DNA of 38,242 nucleotides from Gemmatimonadota bacterium (GCA_026705765.1 JAPPAB010000128.1:1-38242), one strand, 5' to 3'. Counted from the first letter of the stretch, positions 16,501 to 25,021 are shown. The notes: generated by a model from the letters alone, not told the origin. Translations and numbers: made by a program.

Positions 16501-17292
16501 ATGAATTTCTATATTGGCCTGGGTGTGAGTATCGTATCTGGACTTTATACGTCTTTGTGGGGGGCGTTTAAGGATTCGCCTTACGAGGATTTTAAGTCCA
16601 GAACTTTTCCCCGGAGTATTTATTTTCATATTGTGATTTTTGCGGTGTTGTATTTTGTCCCGATTTTTAAGGCGAGTTTTTCTGCGCTGGGATGGGTTCA
16701 GATTTTTTTTCTGATTATGGGGCTGGAACGGTTTTTGGCCGAGCTTTATAAGGGGTTTTTTCGCACGGAAGATCAGGGTAAGTATTTTGTGCCTTCGCGC
16801 ATTACGTTTTTTGGGCGGTATGTGGCGAGCGATTTGTTGCGCTATGCTGTGGGAACTGTGCTGGTGCTGGGCGTTTTTGCCGTGTTGTTGATTCCCGCGC
16901 CTGTGACGAGTTTCTGGGTCTTTCTCTTGACGGCTTATGTAACAGGTCTGCTGGTGTCGCTTGGCGGGGCGTATAAAGACGCGCCGTTTGAGGGGTTTAA
17001 AATTTTGAAGTTTCAGCGGTCGGGTCTGGTGCTGGCGATTTGTTCGCCGCTGTTCTATTTTCTCAATGATTCCATGCATCCCATATCGTTGGGATTTCTG
17101 GTTTATATGAATGGTGGGTTGGAGCGTTTTGTCGTGGAGTATTACAAGACTTATATTCAGCGTACGATGTCGGGCAAATTTCGCCCCGATTTGCCGCGGA
17201 TTCAGCGGTGTATTGATGCCCGAGAAAAATTCCACTACGGGGCACTGATTATTATTGTTGGGTTAATTGTTTTATATTTGTTTGAGGTTTAA
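16501..17292 (+). CDS. Membrane protein with internal tandem duplication, unknown function
   Basis: A 263-aa membrane protein made of two copies of one unit. In copy 1, residues 12-39 (VSGLYTSLWGAFKDSPYEDF and onward) and 74-101 (GLERFLAELYKGFFRTEDQ and onward) match residues 147-174 (VTGLLVSLGGAYKDAPFEGF and onward) and 206-234 (GLERFVVEYYKTYIQRTMSG and onward) in copy 2. Conserved features in each are GA[FY]KD[SA]P[YF]E.F on one loop and GLERF...YYK on another, with hydrophobic segments between. I do not recognise a named family. The start is 5 bases after the RND stop, and its TAA overlaps the ATG of the GMC oxidoreductase gene by one base, so it is firmly in this operon. A role in lipid handling with those partners is inferred from position. 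Confidence 0.72.
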   Translation: MNFYIGLGVSIVSGLYTSLWGAFKDSPYEDFKSRTFPRSIYFHIVIFAVLYFVPIFKASFSALGWVQIFFLIMGLERFLAELYKGFFRTEDQGKYFVPSRITFFGRYVASDLLRYAVGTVLVLGVFAVLLIPAPVTSFWVFLLTAYVTGLLVSLGGAYKDAPFEGFKILKFQRSGLVLAICSPLFYFLNDSMHPISLGFLVYMNGGLERFVVEYYKTYIQRTMSGKFRPDLPRIQRCIDAREKFHYGALIIIVGLIVLYLFEV

Positions 17293-18794
17293 TGAATTTT
17301 AACGACTACGACGCCGTTATTATCGGTACGGGATTTGGGGGTAGTGCCTGCGCTTATGTGTTGGCTGCGGCGGGTATGAAGGTTTTACTGTTGGAACGAG
17401 GCGATTGGGCAAGGCGCGATGCAAAGGATTGGGATCCCCGTTCTGTGCTGGTTGAGAAACGCTATCAAGGGCCATCACCGCTTCGGGTGAGGCAATATGA
17501 AGACCGCAATTTTTCAGATGTGGTCGAGAATGAGGTGGTTGGTGGGATGTCCGTGTTTTACGGTGGGGCATCGCTGAGGCTGCGCGAAGAAGATCTGGTC
17601 GCGTGGCCGATTTTGTATGGGGATCTGTCTCCGCATTACGATTGTGTCGAGCGTTTGTTGGAAGTGCATGGAGAAGAGGGTGTCGATCCGTGCGAACCGC
17701 CGCGAACGGGCGACTATTTGTATCCGCCTGTTGAACTGTCCCGTCCTGCACAACGCATTTGGGATGCTGGATGCGCGCTGGGGTATCGGCCTTTTCGCAT
17801 GCCACTGGCGATCAATTTTTCAGATCAAGCGCGGACGGTGTGTATTCGATGTTTGACCTGCGATGGGTTTCCGTGTCAAATTGAGGCTAAAAATGATCTG
17901 ACGATGACGTTGCTCAAGTTGGCACAAGATGCAGGGGCTGAGATTTTGACGGGGGTGCAGGTTGCGCGTGTTATTTACAGACGGGGGCGCGTACGCGCTG
18001 TGGCGTGTGTGGATCGGCGTACAAAAAAGGCGTTTGAAGTGCCCGCGCCTGTTGCTGTTGTCGCTGCGGGGGCGCTGCAAAGTCCGGCTATTTTGTTGCG
18101 GTCAGAGTTGCATTCGTTTCCGCAGGGCGATTTGATTGGGCGATTTTTGATGCGTCATTGCAATGCTGTTGTGGCGGGGGTGTTTCCGTTTCGCACGAAT
18201 CCGGAACGGGTGTTTCACAAGCAGGTGTGTTTTTCGGATTTTTACGGGGATTTTCGAGGGCAGGACGGTCGCGCCGTTGGAGTGATTCAGGATATTTATA
18301 CGCCGTCGCCTGTAGCGCTGAAACACCACGCGCCTTTTGGACTTAAAAATCTGACGGCAATAGCTGCTGGTTTTTTGCAGAATCTGTTGTGTGTTGCAGA
18401 GGATGAGCCGCAGTTTGAGAATCGCGTGGTGCTGGCAGATGAGCAGGATGTTTATGGCATCAGCCGCGCACAGGTCATACATCAGTACACAGCGCGTGAC
18501 TGCGATCGCCGCGATTATCTGGTGGAGAAGGCCAAAGGGATTTTGCGCGCGTCAGGCGCGTTTTTTTTTCATACTTATCGTATCGACACTTTTTCTCATG
18601 GCGTGGGGTCGGTGCGTATGGGCGATGATGAAGAGACGAGTGTATTGGATGCGAACTGCCAGTTCAGGGGGATTGACAATTTGTTTGTGACGGATGGGAG
18701 TGTGTTTCCCACATCTGGCGGCGTCAATCCGAGTTTGACGATTGCGGCAAATGCCCTGCGGGTGGGGAACTATATTGTGGAGGCGTTCAGATGA
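17292..18794 (+). CDS. GMC-family FAD-dependent oxidoreductase with Cys cluster
   Basis: A 500-aa flavoprotein of the glucose-methanol-choline family, which oxidises alcohols (sugar, sterol or long-chain alcohol hydroxyls). The FAD dinucleotide-binding motif GTGFGG is at residues 12-17. The C-terminal half has HGVGSVRMG and the closing signature VTDGSVFPTSGGVNPSLTIAANAL, where the His and Asn are the expected catalytic positions. A cysteine cluster C184-x2-C187-x2-C190-x4-C195 resembles the one seen in some GMC alcohol-oxidase subfamilies. There is no signal peptide. Translation is coupled to the upstream membrane protein by a TAATG overlap. It converges with the glutamine-synthetase-like gene, the two coding regions overlapping by 8 bases. 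The substrate may be an alcohol group on the lipid handled by the operon. Confidence 0.85.
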   Translation: MNFNDYDAVIIGTGFGGSACAYVLAAAGMKVLLLERGDWARRDAKDWDPRSVLVEKRYQGPSPLRVRQYEDRNFSDVVENEVVGGMSVFYGGASLRLREEDLVAWPILYGDLSPHYDCVERLLEVHGEEGVDPCEPPRTGDYLYPPVELSRPAQRIWDAGCALGYRPFRMPLAINFSDQARTVCIRCLTCDGFPCQIEAKNDLTMTLLKLAQDAGAEILTGVQVARVIYRRGRVRAVACVDRRTKKAFEVPAPVAVVAAGALQSPAILLRSELHSFPQGDLIGRFLMRHCNAVVAGVFPFRTNPERVFHKQVCFSDFYGDFRGQDGRAVGVIQDIYTPSPVALKHHAPFGLKNLTAIAAGFLQNLLCVAEDEPQFENRVVLADEQDVYGISRAQVIHQYTARDCDRRDYLVEKAKGILRASGAFFFHTYRIDTFSHGVGSVRMGDDEETSVLDANCQFRGIDNLFVTDGSVFPTSGGVNPSLTIAANALRVGNYIVEAFR

Positions 18795-20151
18795 TCTCAA
18801 AGTATCGCTTGAGTTCCCAATCTGTTATGGCGCGGCGATATTCCGCAATTTCGTGTTCGCGGGTGATTGTGAAGTGATCTACGAATGTGTCGCCGAGGCA
18901 GGCGCGGCTGATTTCGCTGTTTTTTAAACGGTCTGTTGCTTCTTCAAGTGATTTTGGCAAAGGTGCAAATCGTTCTTCGGGAGCTTCGTAGGCATTTCCG
19001 TTATAAGGCTCGCCGGGGTCGAGTTGATGCTCTATGCCGTATAGCCCGGCGGCAAGGCTGGCGGCCATTGAGATGTGGGGATTGGCGTCGGCACCTGCGA
19101 GTCGATATTCGGTGCGCGTGGATTCAGGGGATGTACCGGGAATTGCGCGGAGAGATGTGGTTCGATTTTCAATTCCCCAGGAGGCGTTGGTCGGCGCCCA
19201 GGCTCCGGGGACTGTCCGCTTGTAAGAGTTGATAGTCGGGCATATGAGTGCCATCGTGTGGGGCATTGCCGCGATTTGTCCTGCGATATAGTGTTTCATT
19301 ATTTGAGACATGCCCTGTGGATCTGATTCATCGGCAAATAGATTGGTGTCTCTCTCTAAATTCCACAAGCTCTGGTGCAGGTGTCCGCTGCAACCGGGGT
19401 AGTCTGGACTCCATCTCGCCATAAAAGTTGCGACGAGTCCGTGTCTGGATAGGATCTCTTTTACGCCTGTTTTGAATAGGGCGGCTTTGTCTGCGGCGTT
19501 ACATGTTGTGTCGTACCGTATCGCGGTTTCATATACGCCGGGTCCGGTTTCGGTGTGTATGCCTTCCAGTTCAACGTCATACGCTCCCATTCCATCGATG
19601 ATTGCGTGAACAAATTCTGAAGCCGCAGATGCTCGCAATACACTGTAGCCAAACCAGCCGGGCGAGAGTGGGGTCATGTTCTCAAATCCTTTGTCTTCCA
19701 GGGAATGGGGCGTTTCCCGGAAGATGAAGTATTCGTATTCTGCTGACATGTATGGCTGGAATCCCATGTCATTCGCTTTGCGTACGACAGTTTGGAGCAG
19801 TTGGCGCGGGGATACCGCAAGTGGCTGATTTTCGTTTTCGTAAAAGTCGAGTAAAAATAACGCGGTATTTTGTTCCCAGGGTATTACGCGATAGGTACTG
19901 AGGTCAATTTTGGCGAGGAGATCCGGGTATCCGGTATGCCAGCCCGTGACGGTCGGTTGTTCGTAGAGTTGATCGATCATATCCCAGCCAAATGTCACGT
20001 CACAGAAGCCCAGGCCCTTTTCGATGGCAGAAAAGAATTTGTCGATCGATATGTATTTGCCGCGCATAACGCCGTCGATGTCGAAGCCAGCGAGTTTAAT
20101 TTTTTGAATTTTGTCGCTTTCAAGACGCGCTTTGATTTGATCTGTTGTCAT
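18787..20151 (-). CDS. Glutamine synthetase family protein (gamma-glutamyl-amine ligase type)
   Basis: A 454-aa member of the glutamine synthetase superfamily, ATP-dependent ligation of ammonia or an amine to glutamate. Visible motifs are AEYEYFIF and ELEGIHTETGPGVYE (metal-binding glutamates), CSGHLHQSLW (catalytic His region), KRTVPGAWAPTNASWGIENRTTSLR (ATP/glutamate binding arginines) and EYRLAGADANPH. The sequence looks closer to the gamma-glutamylpolyamine/anilide type than to GlnA: it lacks an obvious C-terminal adenylylation Tyr motif (NLYDLP). The substrate is therefore left open. ATG at 20149-20151 starts it. It ends inside the last codons of the convergent GMC gene and has no terminator of its own that I can see. 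It diverges from the methyltransferase gene. Confidence 0.85.
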   Translation of the reverse strand: MTTDQIKARLESDKIQKIKLAGFDIDGVMRGKYISIDKFFSAIEKGLGFCDVTFGWDMIDQLYEQPTVTGWHTGYPDLLAKIDLSTYRVIPWEQNTALFLLDFYENENQPLAVSPRQLLQTVVRKANDMGFQPYMSAEYEYFIFRETPHSLEDKGFENMTPLSPGWFGYSVLRASAASEFVHAIIDGMGAYDVELEGIHTETGPGVYETAIRYDTTCNAADKAALFKTGVKEILSRHGLVATFMARWSPDYPGCSGHLHQSLWNLERDTNLFADESDPQGMSQIMKHYIAGQIAAMPHTMALICPTINSYKRTVPGAWAPTNASWGIENRTTSLRAIPGTSPESTRTEYRLAGADANPHISMAASLAAGLYGIEHQLDPGEPYNGNAYEAPEERFAPLPKSLEEATDRLKNSEISRACLGDTFVDHFTITREHEIAEYRRAITDWELKRYFEII

Positions 20152-20183
20152 AAAGTTTTTTGCCCTATCTACAAAAAATGTCT

Positions 20184-20212
20184 TTGGTTTTGTGGACGTT
20201 GCAAGGCATAAT
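20184..20212 (+). promoter_or_regulatory. Possible sigma70 promoter for the methyltransferase gene
   Basis: TTGGTT (20184-20189), a 17-base spacer and CATAAT (20207-20212) in the divergent gap between the glutamine-synthetase-like gene and the methyltransferase gene. The boxes are imperfect. An AAGGAGG sequence follows at once at 20213-20219. Confidence 0.35.
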
Positions 20213-20273
20213 AAGGAGGCTGTGGCTGAAAATCAAGCTGTTCCCATCTGCCAATCTATTTTGGGAGGCTTTC

Positions 20274-20882
20274 ATGGAGTTCACCGATAGTCTGATTGCC
20301 TCGTATGAAAGACATGCGCTGGAGAGGGAGCATAGTTCCACCGATGCGTTTAAGGAGCGAGAGAGAAGCGCGTTTTTGCAGTGTTTGAGAAATGAACGAC
20401 GACGGTCTATTCTCGAACTGGGATGTGGTCCCGGTCACGATGCGAAATTCTTTCAGGAGCAAGGGTTCGAGGTTGTTGCGGTTGACAATGCGCCTGCGAT
20501 GGTAAAGCTGGCGAGAGAGAAGGGCGTTTCTGCTCGCGTTTTGGATTGCTATAATCTCGATCAGTTGAGCGAGTCTTTTGATGCGGTGTATTCTATGAAT
20601 TGTCTGCTGCATATCCCACAGGCAGATATAGATGAAATTTTCGATTTGATCGCGACTCGGCTCGTGGAGGATGGGTTGATGTATGTTGGCGTGTGGGGTG
20701 GAGAAGATTTTGAGGGTGTTTTGGAGCGAGATACTTATGAGCCGAAGCGGTTTTTCTCTTTGAGAAGGACTGAGACACTTCTCAAAGTCCTGCAGAAGTC
20801 ATTCAGATTGGAGTACTATCGCAGATTAGAACCACGAGACGGTGTTTGTTTTCATTCTGTTATTGCTCGAAAACGTTTTTAA
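20274..20882 (+). CDS. Class I SAM-dependent methyltransferase
   Basis: A 202-aa Rossmann-fold methyltransferase. Motif I is ILELGCGPGHDAKFF (about residues 46-60), followed by an acidic residue in VVAVDNAPAMV that should bind the SAM ribose. Motif IV is DAVYSMNCLLHIPQADI, typical of UbiE/small-molecule methyltransferases. The substrate is unknown. ATG 20274 follows GGGAGG and is preferred over an open frame reaching back to 20160, which has no matching ribosome site and translates to a non-conserved extension. The ankyrin gene starts 18 bases downstream. A short frame GTG 20222 to TAG at about 20288 overlaps the start and could act as a leader, but this is speculative. Confidence 0.82.
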   Translation: MEFTDSLIASYERHALEREHSSTDAFKERERSAFLQCLRNERRRSILELGCGPGHDAKFFQEQGFEVVAVDNAPAMVKLAREKGVSARVLDCYNLDQLSESFDAVYSMNCLLHIPQADIDEIFDLIATRLVEDGLMYVGVWGGEDFEGVLERDTYEPKRFFSLRRTETLLKVLQKSFRLEYYRRLEPRDGVCFHSVIARKRF

Positions 20883-20900
20883 CAAAATAATGGAAGGTGA

Positions 20901-21605
20901 ATGATGAGTGATACACTAACAATTCACGATGCATGCAGGCGTGGGGATATCGACGCTGTGCGGGAAATGATCGCAGCCGATCCCGCTGTTGTTGACGCGG
21001 ATGATGAATACGAATGGCGGCCAATTTTCCACGCGGGACTTTGGCGACACGAGGATATCGTGCGACTGCTGATTGAGGCGGGAGCCGATCTGGCGGCTCA
21101 TGATGGCTATGTGTTGCACTACGCTGGCGAGGTTCCGAATAATAAAAATATTGTTTCGTTGCTTATTCAATACGGTGCTCTGGATCCCCATGTTCGTCCG
21201 GCTGATGATTTGTCGCGGCAATTCCTGGGGGCTGTTTTTCTCGCGGATATAGCGCGGGTGCAGGCGTTGCTCAACAGGCATCCCCATCTGGCGACGGCGG
21301 TAGATGGTCGCGGCGATCAGCCTGTGCATCACGCGGCGCGCAATGGCGATACGGAAATTGTGCGTTTGTTGATCGCGCATGGCGCAGATGTCAATGTCGC
21401 AAATGATCGCGGGCATACGGTGTTGTACTGCGCTGGCGGGCACGGGCATCTCGATACGGTAGAGTTGCTTTTGGAAAGTGGAGCCGATCCCGATGCGGAG
21501 TTTACAGAGGATAATAAGACGTTGATGGAATGGCTCGCGCAGTTTTCCGAAGATACGCGCTTCAAACGCATTGCCGAAGCGTTGCGGCAACATGCGGCGT
21601 CATAA
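20901..21605 (+). CDS. Ankyrin-repeat protein
   Basis: A 234-aa soluble protein made almost entirely of ankyrin repeats. The clearest are WRPIFHAGLWRHEDIVRLLIEAGADLAAHD, GDQPVHHAARNGDTEIVRLLIAHGADVNVAND and GHTVLYCAGGHGHLDTVELLLESGADPD, split here only to show the consensus LL...GAD. Less regular repeats flank them. Ankyrin arrays mediate protein-protein contact; no catalytic domain or signal peptide is present. Tandem ATG codons at 20901 and 20904 follow GGAAGGTGA; either could start it. It is close behind the methyltransferase gene and probably co-transcribed. Its partner cannot be named from sequence. Confidence 0.85.
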   Translation: MMSDTLTIHDACRRGDIDAVREMIAADPAVVDADDEYEWRPIFHAGLWRHEDIVRLLIEAGADLAAHDGYVLHYAGEVPNNKNIVSLLIQYGALDPHVRPADDLSRQFLGAVFLADIARVQALLNRHPHLATAVDGRGDQPVHHAARNGDTEIVRLLIAHGADVNVANDRGHTVLYCAGGHGHLDTVELLLESGADPDAEFTEDNKTLMEWLAQFSEDTRFKRIAEALRQHAAS

Positions 21606-21685
21606 CCCAATGGAAATTTTCGGTAAAGGATTTGCAATGAGAGCGTATATTATGAAGAGCTCAAATTTGAACAGGGGAACACGCG

Positions 21686-23149
21686 ATGTCTGAAGGAATT
21701 TCTTTATCTGATCTGTCGCCTTATGCAAGATATCTCGCAACTGAGTCGCTCGAGTGGTCAGAGGGGTTTTGGGATCCCGATAGCGCGTTGTTGTGGTCTC
21801 ATCGCCAAGATGATGCGGTGCTGATGGTTCGGAATTCGGTCTGGTTCGCGGTGGGGCTTCTGCTTCGCAATCGGGGTGATGATGTTGAGCAAGCGTGCCG
21901 TACGATTGATGCGATTATCGACAATCAGTTCGATGAGCCGGGGACGCCATACCACGGTACTTTTTATCGCTATGTGGGCGAGCCGCATCCGTCAGAGGGT
22001 GATGCCGTGATGTGGCGGACCTACGATCCGAATTGGCGACAGTTTATCGGGCTTGGGTTTGCGACTGCGCTCGAGGAGTACGAGGATCGGTTGCCCCAGA
22101 GGTTGGTTGATCGCATGATCCGGTCTTTGGAGATGGCTGTTGTGGGCGAGCCACCGGATCGCTGTCCGCCGACGTATTCGAATATCGCTTTGATGAAGGC
22201 TGCGATGTGCGTGTGGGTTGGGAAGCGTATCGGTAACGATGAGATGGTTTTATACGGGGAGGAGTTTGGGGGTGAGGTCTATCGTTTGTTCGCGCAGAAT
22301 AATGCTTTTGCGGAGTACAATTCACCGACTTATTACGGCGTGAATCTCTACGCGCTCGGTTTCTGGCGACGCTATCTGGAGAGTAGTTCCCTCCACGAAT
22401 TGGGTGCGTATATGGAGGCAGAACTCTGGCGGGATATTGCGCGCTATTATCACGCGGGATTGGGCAATCTCTGCGGGCCTTTTTCGCGTAGCTATGGGAT
22501 GGATATGAGGCATTATACTGCGCTTACGAGTCTGCATATCTGGCTCGCGTTTGGCCGCGAGGTGACGCCGTTCCCGGGTGGAGAGGAGATTAACGCGGAG
22601 TTCAATTATGGACCTTGTTTTGCGATTCTGGGAGTTGATGCGCCGTCAGAGATCGCTGCTGCTTTCTCGGTATTTGAGGGTCCGCGAGGTATTGAGAAAC
22701 AGATCACGGATGAGCGCGTTGCAACCGCGTGGCTGGATGAGCATTACATGATCGGCGCAGAGGATTCGGGTGGCTATTCTGGCCGCAATTTCCAATACCA
22801 TCCGGCGACGATTCACTGGCGCATGTCAGATGGAGAGACCGGTTGGCTCGCGTTGCGGCATATTGGACAGGTTGCGGCGAAGGCGGAGGCTGGGCGTTTG
22901 TCGATTGAGGCTGAGATTAGAGGTGAGCAGCAGACAGAGGCCGGACATCCGCGGGAGTTTGTGTTTGAGATTTTTTCACCAAATGTTGCTGTGTTCGAAG
23001 AGGATGTGTGGCGTCTGGATGGTCTCGAGATTGGGATTGAGGCGGATATCGCACAGCGAGCCGTTGAGATTACAGGTACTACGGCGATCGTCACATTTAC
23101 CGCTGCACCCGATCAGTCGCGTGTTAAATTTGATCTTTCGATTGCGTGA
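21686..23149 (+). CDS. Predicted (alpha/alpha)6-toroid glycosidase/lyase-like protein
   Basis: A 487-aa protein without a signal peptide. The first 330 residues are rich in Trp/Tyr/helix-forming stretches (RNSVWFAVGLLLRNRGDD, NPSEG...WRTYDPNWRQFIG, AEYNSPTYYGVNLYALGFW, HYTALTSLHIWLAFGRE), as in six-hairpin glycosidases and polysaccharide lyases. The last 150 residues are beta-rich (FQYHPATIHWRMSDGETGW to the end), as in the sandwich domains that follow such toroids. I cannot assign a CAZy family; a heparinase II/III or DUF2264-like relationship is possible. The start ATG 21686 follows AGGGGAA. It begins a run of five further catabolic-type genes in the same direction and is the best candidate for the polymer- or glycoside-attacking enzyme of that run. 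Confidence 0.55.
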   Translation: MSEGISLSDLSPYARYLATESLEWSEGFWDPDSALLWSHRQDDAVLMVRNSVWFAVGLLLRNRGDDVEQACRTIDAIIDNQFDEPGTPYHGTFYRYVGEPHPSEGDAVMWRTYDPNWRQFIGLGFATALEEYEDRLPQRLVDRMIRSLEMAVVGEPPDRCPPTYSNIALMKAAMCVWVGKRIGNDEMVLYGEEFGGEVYRLFAQNNAFAEYNSPTYYGVNLYALGFWRRYLESSSLHELGAYMEAELWRDIARYYHAGLGNLCGPFSRSYGMDMRHYTALTSLHIWLAFGREVTPFPGGEEINAEFNYGPCFAILGVDAPSEIAAAFSVFEGPRGIEKQITDERVATAWLDEHYMIGAEDSGGYSGRNFQYHPATIHWRMSDGETGWLALRHIGQVAAKAEAGRLSIEAEIRGEQQTEAGHPREFVFEIFSPNVAVFEEDVWRLDGLEIGIEADIAQRAVEITGTTAIVTFTAAPDQSRVKFDLSIA

Positions 23150-23232
23150 TATGCGTATCATCGCAATCATTCGTTGAATATCTGCCATGACTCGGGTAAT
23201 GGATTTAACACAACCTTATAGGGAGGGGATTT

Positions 23233-24195
23233 ATGAGTTTGGAAGTTTTAATGGTCATCGGCTTTTTGCTCGGTGCGTATTCTATTGTCGGCAACGACGC
23301 AATTCAGACGCTGGGGACGTTTCTCAGCTCCAACTCTCACCGTCCCTGGTGGGTGCTGTGGCTCTTTGGCGGCGGCATTCTGACTGTGGTCCTCGTGTAT
23401 GGGTGGGTGGTCTATGATGGCGATGTCTCGTATGGGAGGCTTACGGCGATTACAGTGCCAGACCATTTTAACTGGGTTTACTGTATCCCGCCTTTTGTAC
23501 TGCTTTTGCTGACCCGCGGAGGTATTCCGGTTAGTACTACTTTCCTGACGCTGACTGTGTTTGCACCAAAGGCATTGCCGAGCATGCTGATCAAGTCGTT
23601 GGCTGGATATGCGACGGCATTCGTGGCTGCTATCTTTATTTACAGGCTGGTTACGCGGGGGTTAGAGTCCCGTTTCAGGCAAACGGAGGGACCGAAAAGT
23701 CCCTGGTGGGTGGTGGCTCAGTGGTGTTCAACCGGTTTTCTCTGGAGCCAGTGGCTGATTCAGGATCTGGCCAATATCTATGTTTTCCTGCCGCGCGACC
23801 CGGTTACTCGTATCCCAGACATACCCGTGGAATGGTTCATTGTATCCATTGTCGCCATGCTGGCTATGCAAGCCGTTATCTTTTATACGCATGGCGGTGC
23901 GATCCAGAAGGTGGTGTTGACGAAGACAAATACTACGGATATCCGTTCGGCGACGTTTGTAGATTTAATTTACGGCATTGTGCTGTTCCTGTTTAAGGAA
24001 GTTAGCAAGCTCCCGATGAGTACGACCTGGGTTTTTGTTGGTCTGCTGGCAGGACGCGAGATCGCCGTTGCAGGGAACGAGAAGCACCGTAGCCGCCGGG
24101 AGGTGTCGCGTCTGGTGCTTTCCGATTTCGCAAAGATCACTTTCGGTCTGATCGTTAGTGTTGCTATCGCTTATCTATTGCCCGTGTTGTTATAG
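23233..24195 (+). CDS. Divergent PiT-like (inorganic phosphate transporter family) membrane protein
   Basis: A 320-aa polytopic membrane protein. Two internal half-repeats each carry the PiT landmarks: GNDAIQ (20-25) with PVSTT (99-103) in the first, and QDLANI (177-182) with PMSTT (261-265) in the second. PiT phosphate transporters carry GANDxANA and PxSTTH in each half, so this is a shortened, divergent relative. The His after STT is replaced by Phe and Trp, so the ion transported may differ. Start ATG 23233 has GGGAGGGG upstream. It is followed 12 bases later by the PhyH gene. Family membership is inferred from the motifs and is not certain. Confidence 0.6.
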   Translation: MSLEVLMVIGFLLGAYSIVGNDAIQTLGTFLSSNSHRPWWVLWLFGGGILTVVLVYGWVVYDGDVSYGRLTAITVPDHFNWVYCIPPFVLLLLTRGGIPVSTTFLTLTVFAPKALPSMLIKSLAGYATAFVAAIFIYRLVTRGLESRFRQTEGPKSPWWVVAQWCSTGFLWSQWLIQDLANIYVFLPRDPVTRIPDIPVEWFIVSIVAMLAMQAVIFYTHGGAIQKVVLTKTNTTDIRSATFVDLIYGIVLFLFKEVSKLPMSTTWVFVGLLAGREIAVAGNEKHRSRREVSRLVLSDFAKITFGLIVSVAIAYLLPVLL

Positions 24196-24207
24196 GAGGA
24201 TTGTGTC

Positions 24208-24990
24208 ATGTCCGATTTGTTGATTTTGACGCCAGAGCAGAAGCGCGCTTTTGGCGAGGATGGCTTTCTCTTTTTGGAGGGTTTTTACGATTCCCGAAAA
24301 ATGAAGGAGATGCGCGGCCGTTTCCACGATCTGGTCGTCCGCACCGAGGGGCGCCCCCAAAATATGCGCTACAGTTTTATGGAGGTGCCCGAGGGGTATC
24401 AGCCCGATCCTTTTAATCCGGAGAATGTGGTGGGTATGATGGATCAGACGCTGGCTGATGACTACTGGTTCGATCAGTTCACCGAGCCGCGCATTGTTTC
24501 GGTTATGGTCGATCTTTTGGGGCCTGATCTGGATTTTCACAATGGGAAGATCCGCAATAAACCACCCGGATTTTTCTGCGCGCAGAGCTGGCATCAGGAT
24601 TGGCCGTACGAGCGGCATACGATTCCAGATCTGGCTGCGGCTATCACGTATCTCGATCCCACCGATTTTGAAGCCGGGGCGACTGAGGTGGTGCCCGGTT
24701 CCCACCGTGAAGGCGAGTTTCCGACCTATAAGGGCCATACGATTGCAGATGATTTGATTGCTCCCGAACGCCCGGTTGTTCTGAGCGCGCAACCCGGCGA
24801 TGTGGCGATTATCCATGTGCTGGTGGTACACCGGGCCGGGCACAACTATACTCGGCGGGGCCGCCACGCCATTATTAACGAATATAAAAGTGCCGCGGCT
24901 GTAGATCAGTGGAATAACCGCTGCGCTTTTGCCGGTTTGCCCCTGGCGCGCAATCGTCGCCTGATCATGCCGCGCGTACATGCCGGGTGA
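24208..24990 (+). CDS. Phytanoyl-CoA dioxygenase (PhyH) family protein
   Basis: A 260-aa Fe(II)/2-oxoglutarate oxygenase. The iron-binding H129-x-D131 is in SWHQDWPY and the distal His208 is in HVLVVHRAGHN, with a following Arg (about 219) to bind 2-oxoglutarate. Between them AGATEVVPGSHREG is the typical PhyH strand. Family members hydroxylate very diverse small molecules; the substrate is not predictable. ATG 24208 follows TAGGAGG. The gene sits between the PiT-like transporter and an amidohydrolase, 31 bases before the latter, in one probable operon. Large numbers of PhyH genes in catabolic clusters are typical of the lineages this window resembles. Confidence 0.88.
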   Translation: MSDLLILTPEQKRAFGEDGFLFLEGFYDSRKMKEMRGRFHDLVVRTEGRPQNMRYSFMEVPEGYQPDPFNPENVVGMMDQTLADDYWFDQFTEPRIVSVMVDLLGPDLDFHNGKIRNKPPGFFCAQSWHQDWPYERHTIPDLAAAITYLDPTDFEAGATEVVPGSHREGEFPTYKGHTIADDLIAPERPVVLSAQPGDVAIIHVLVVHRAGHNYTRRGRHAIINEYKSAAAVDQWNNRCAFAGLPLARNRRLIMPRVHAG

Positions 24991-25021
24991 GTGAAGGAGT
25001 TCACGAGAAGGGGGGGTTGGT

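Noticed and set aside
16228-17235. 335-codon open frame on the minus strand
   Set aside because: Antisense to the RND and duplicated membrane protein genes; Lys/Arg/Gln/His-rich with no recognisable domain.
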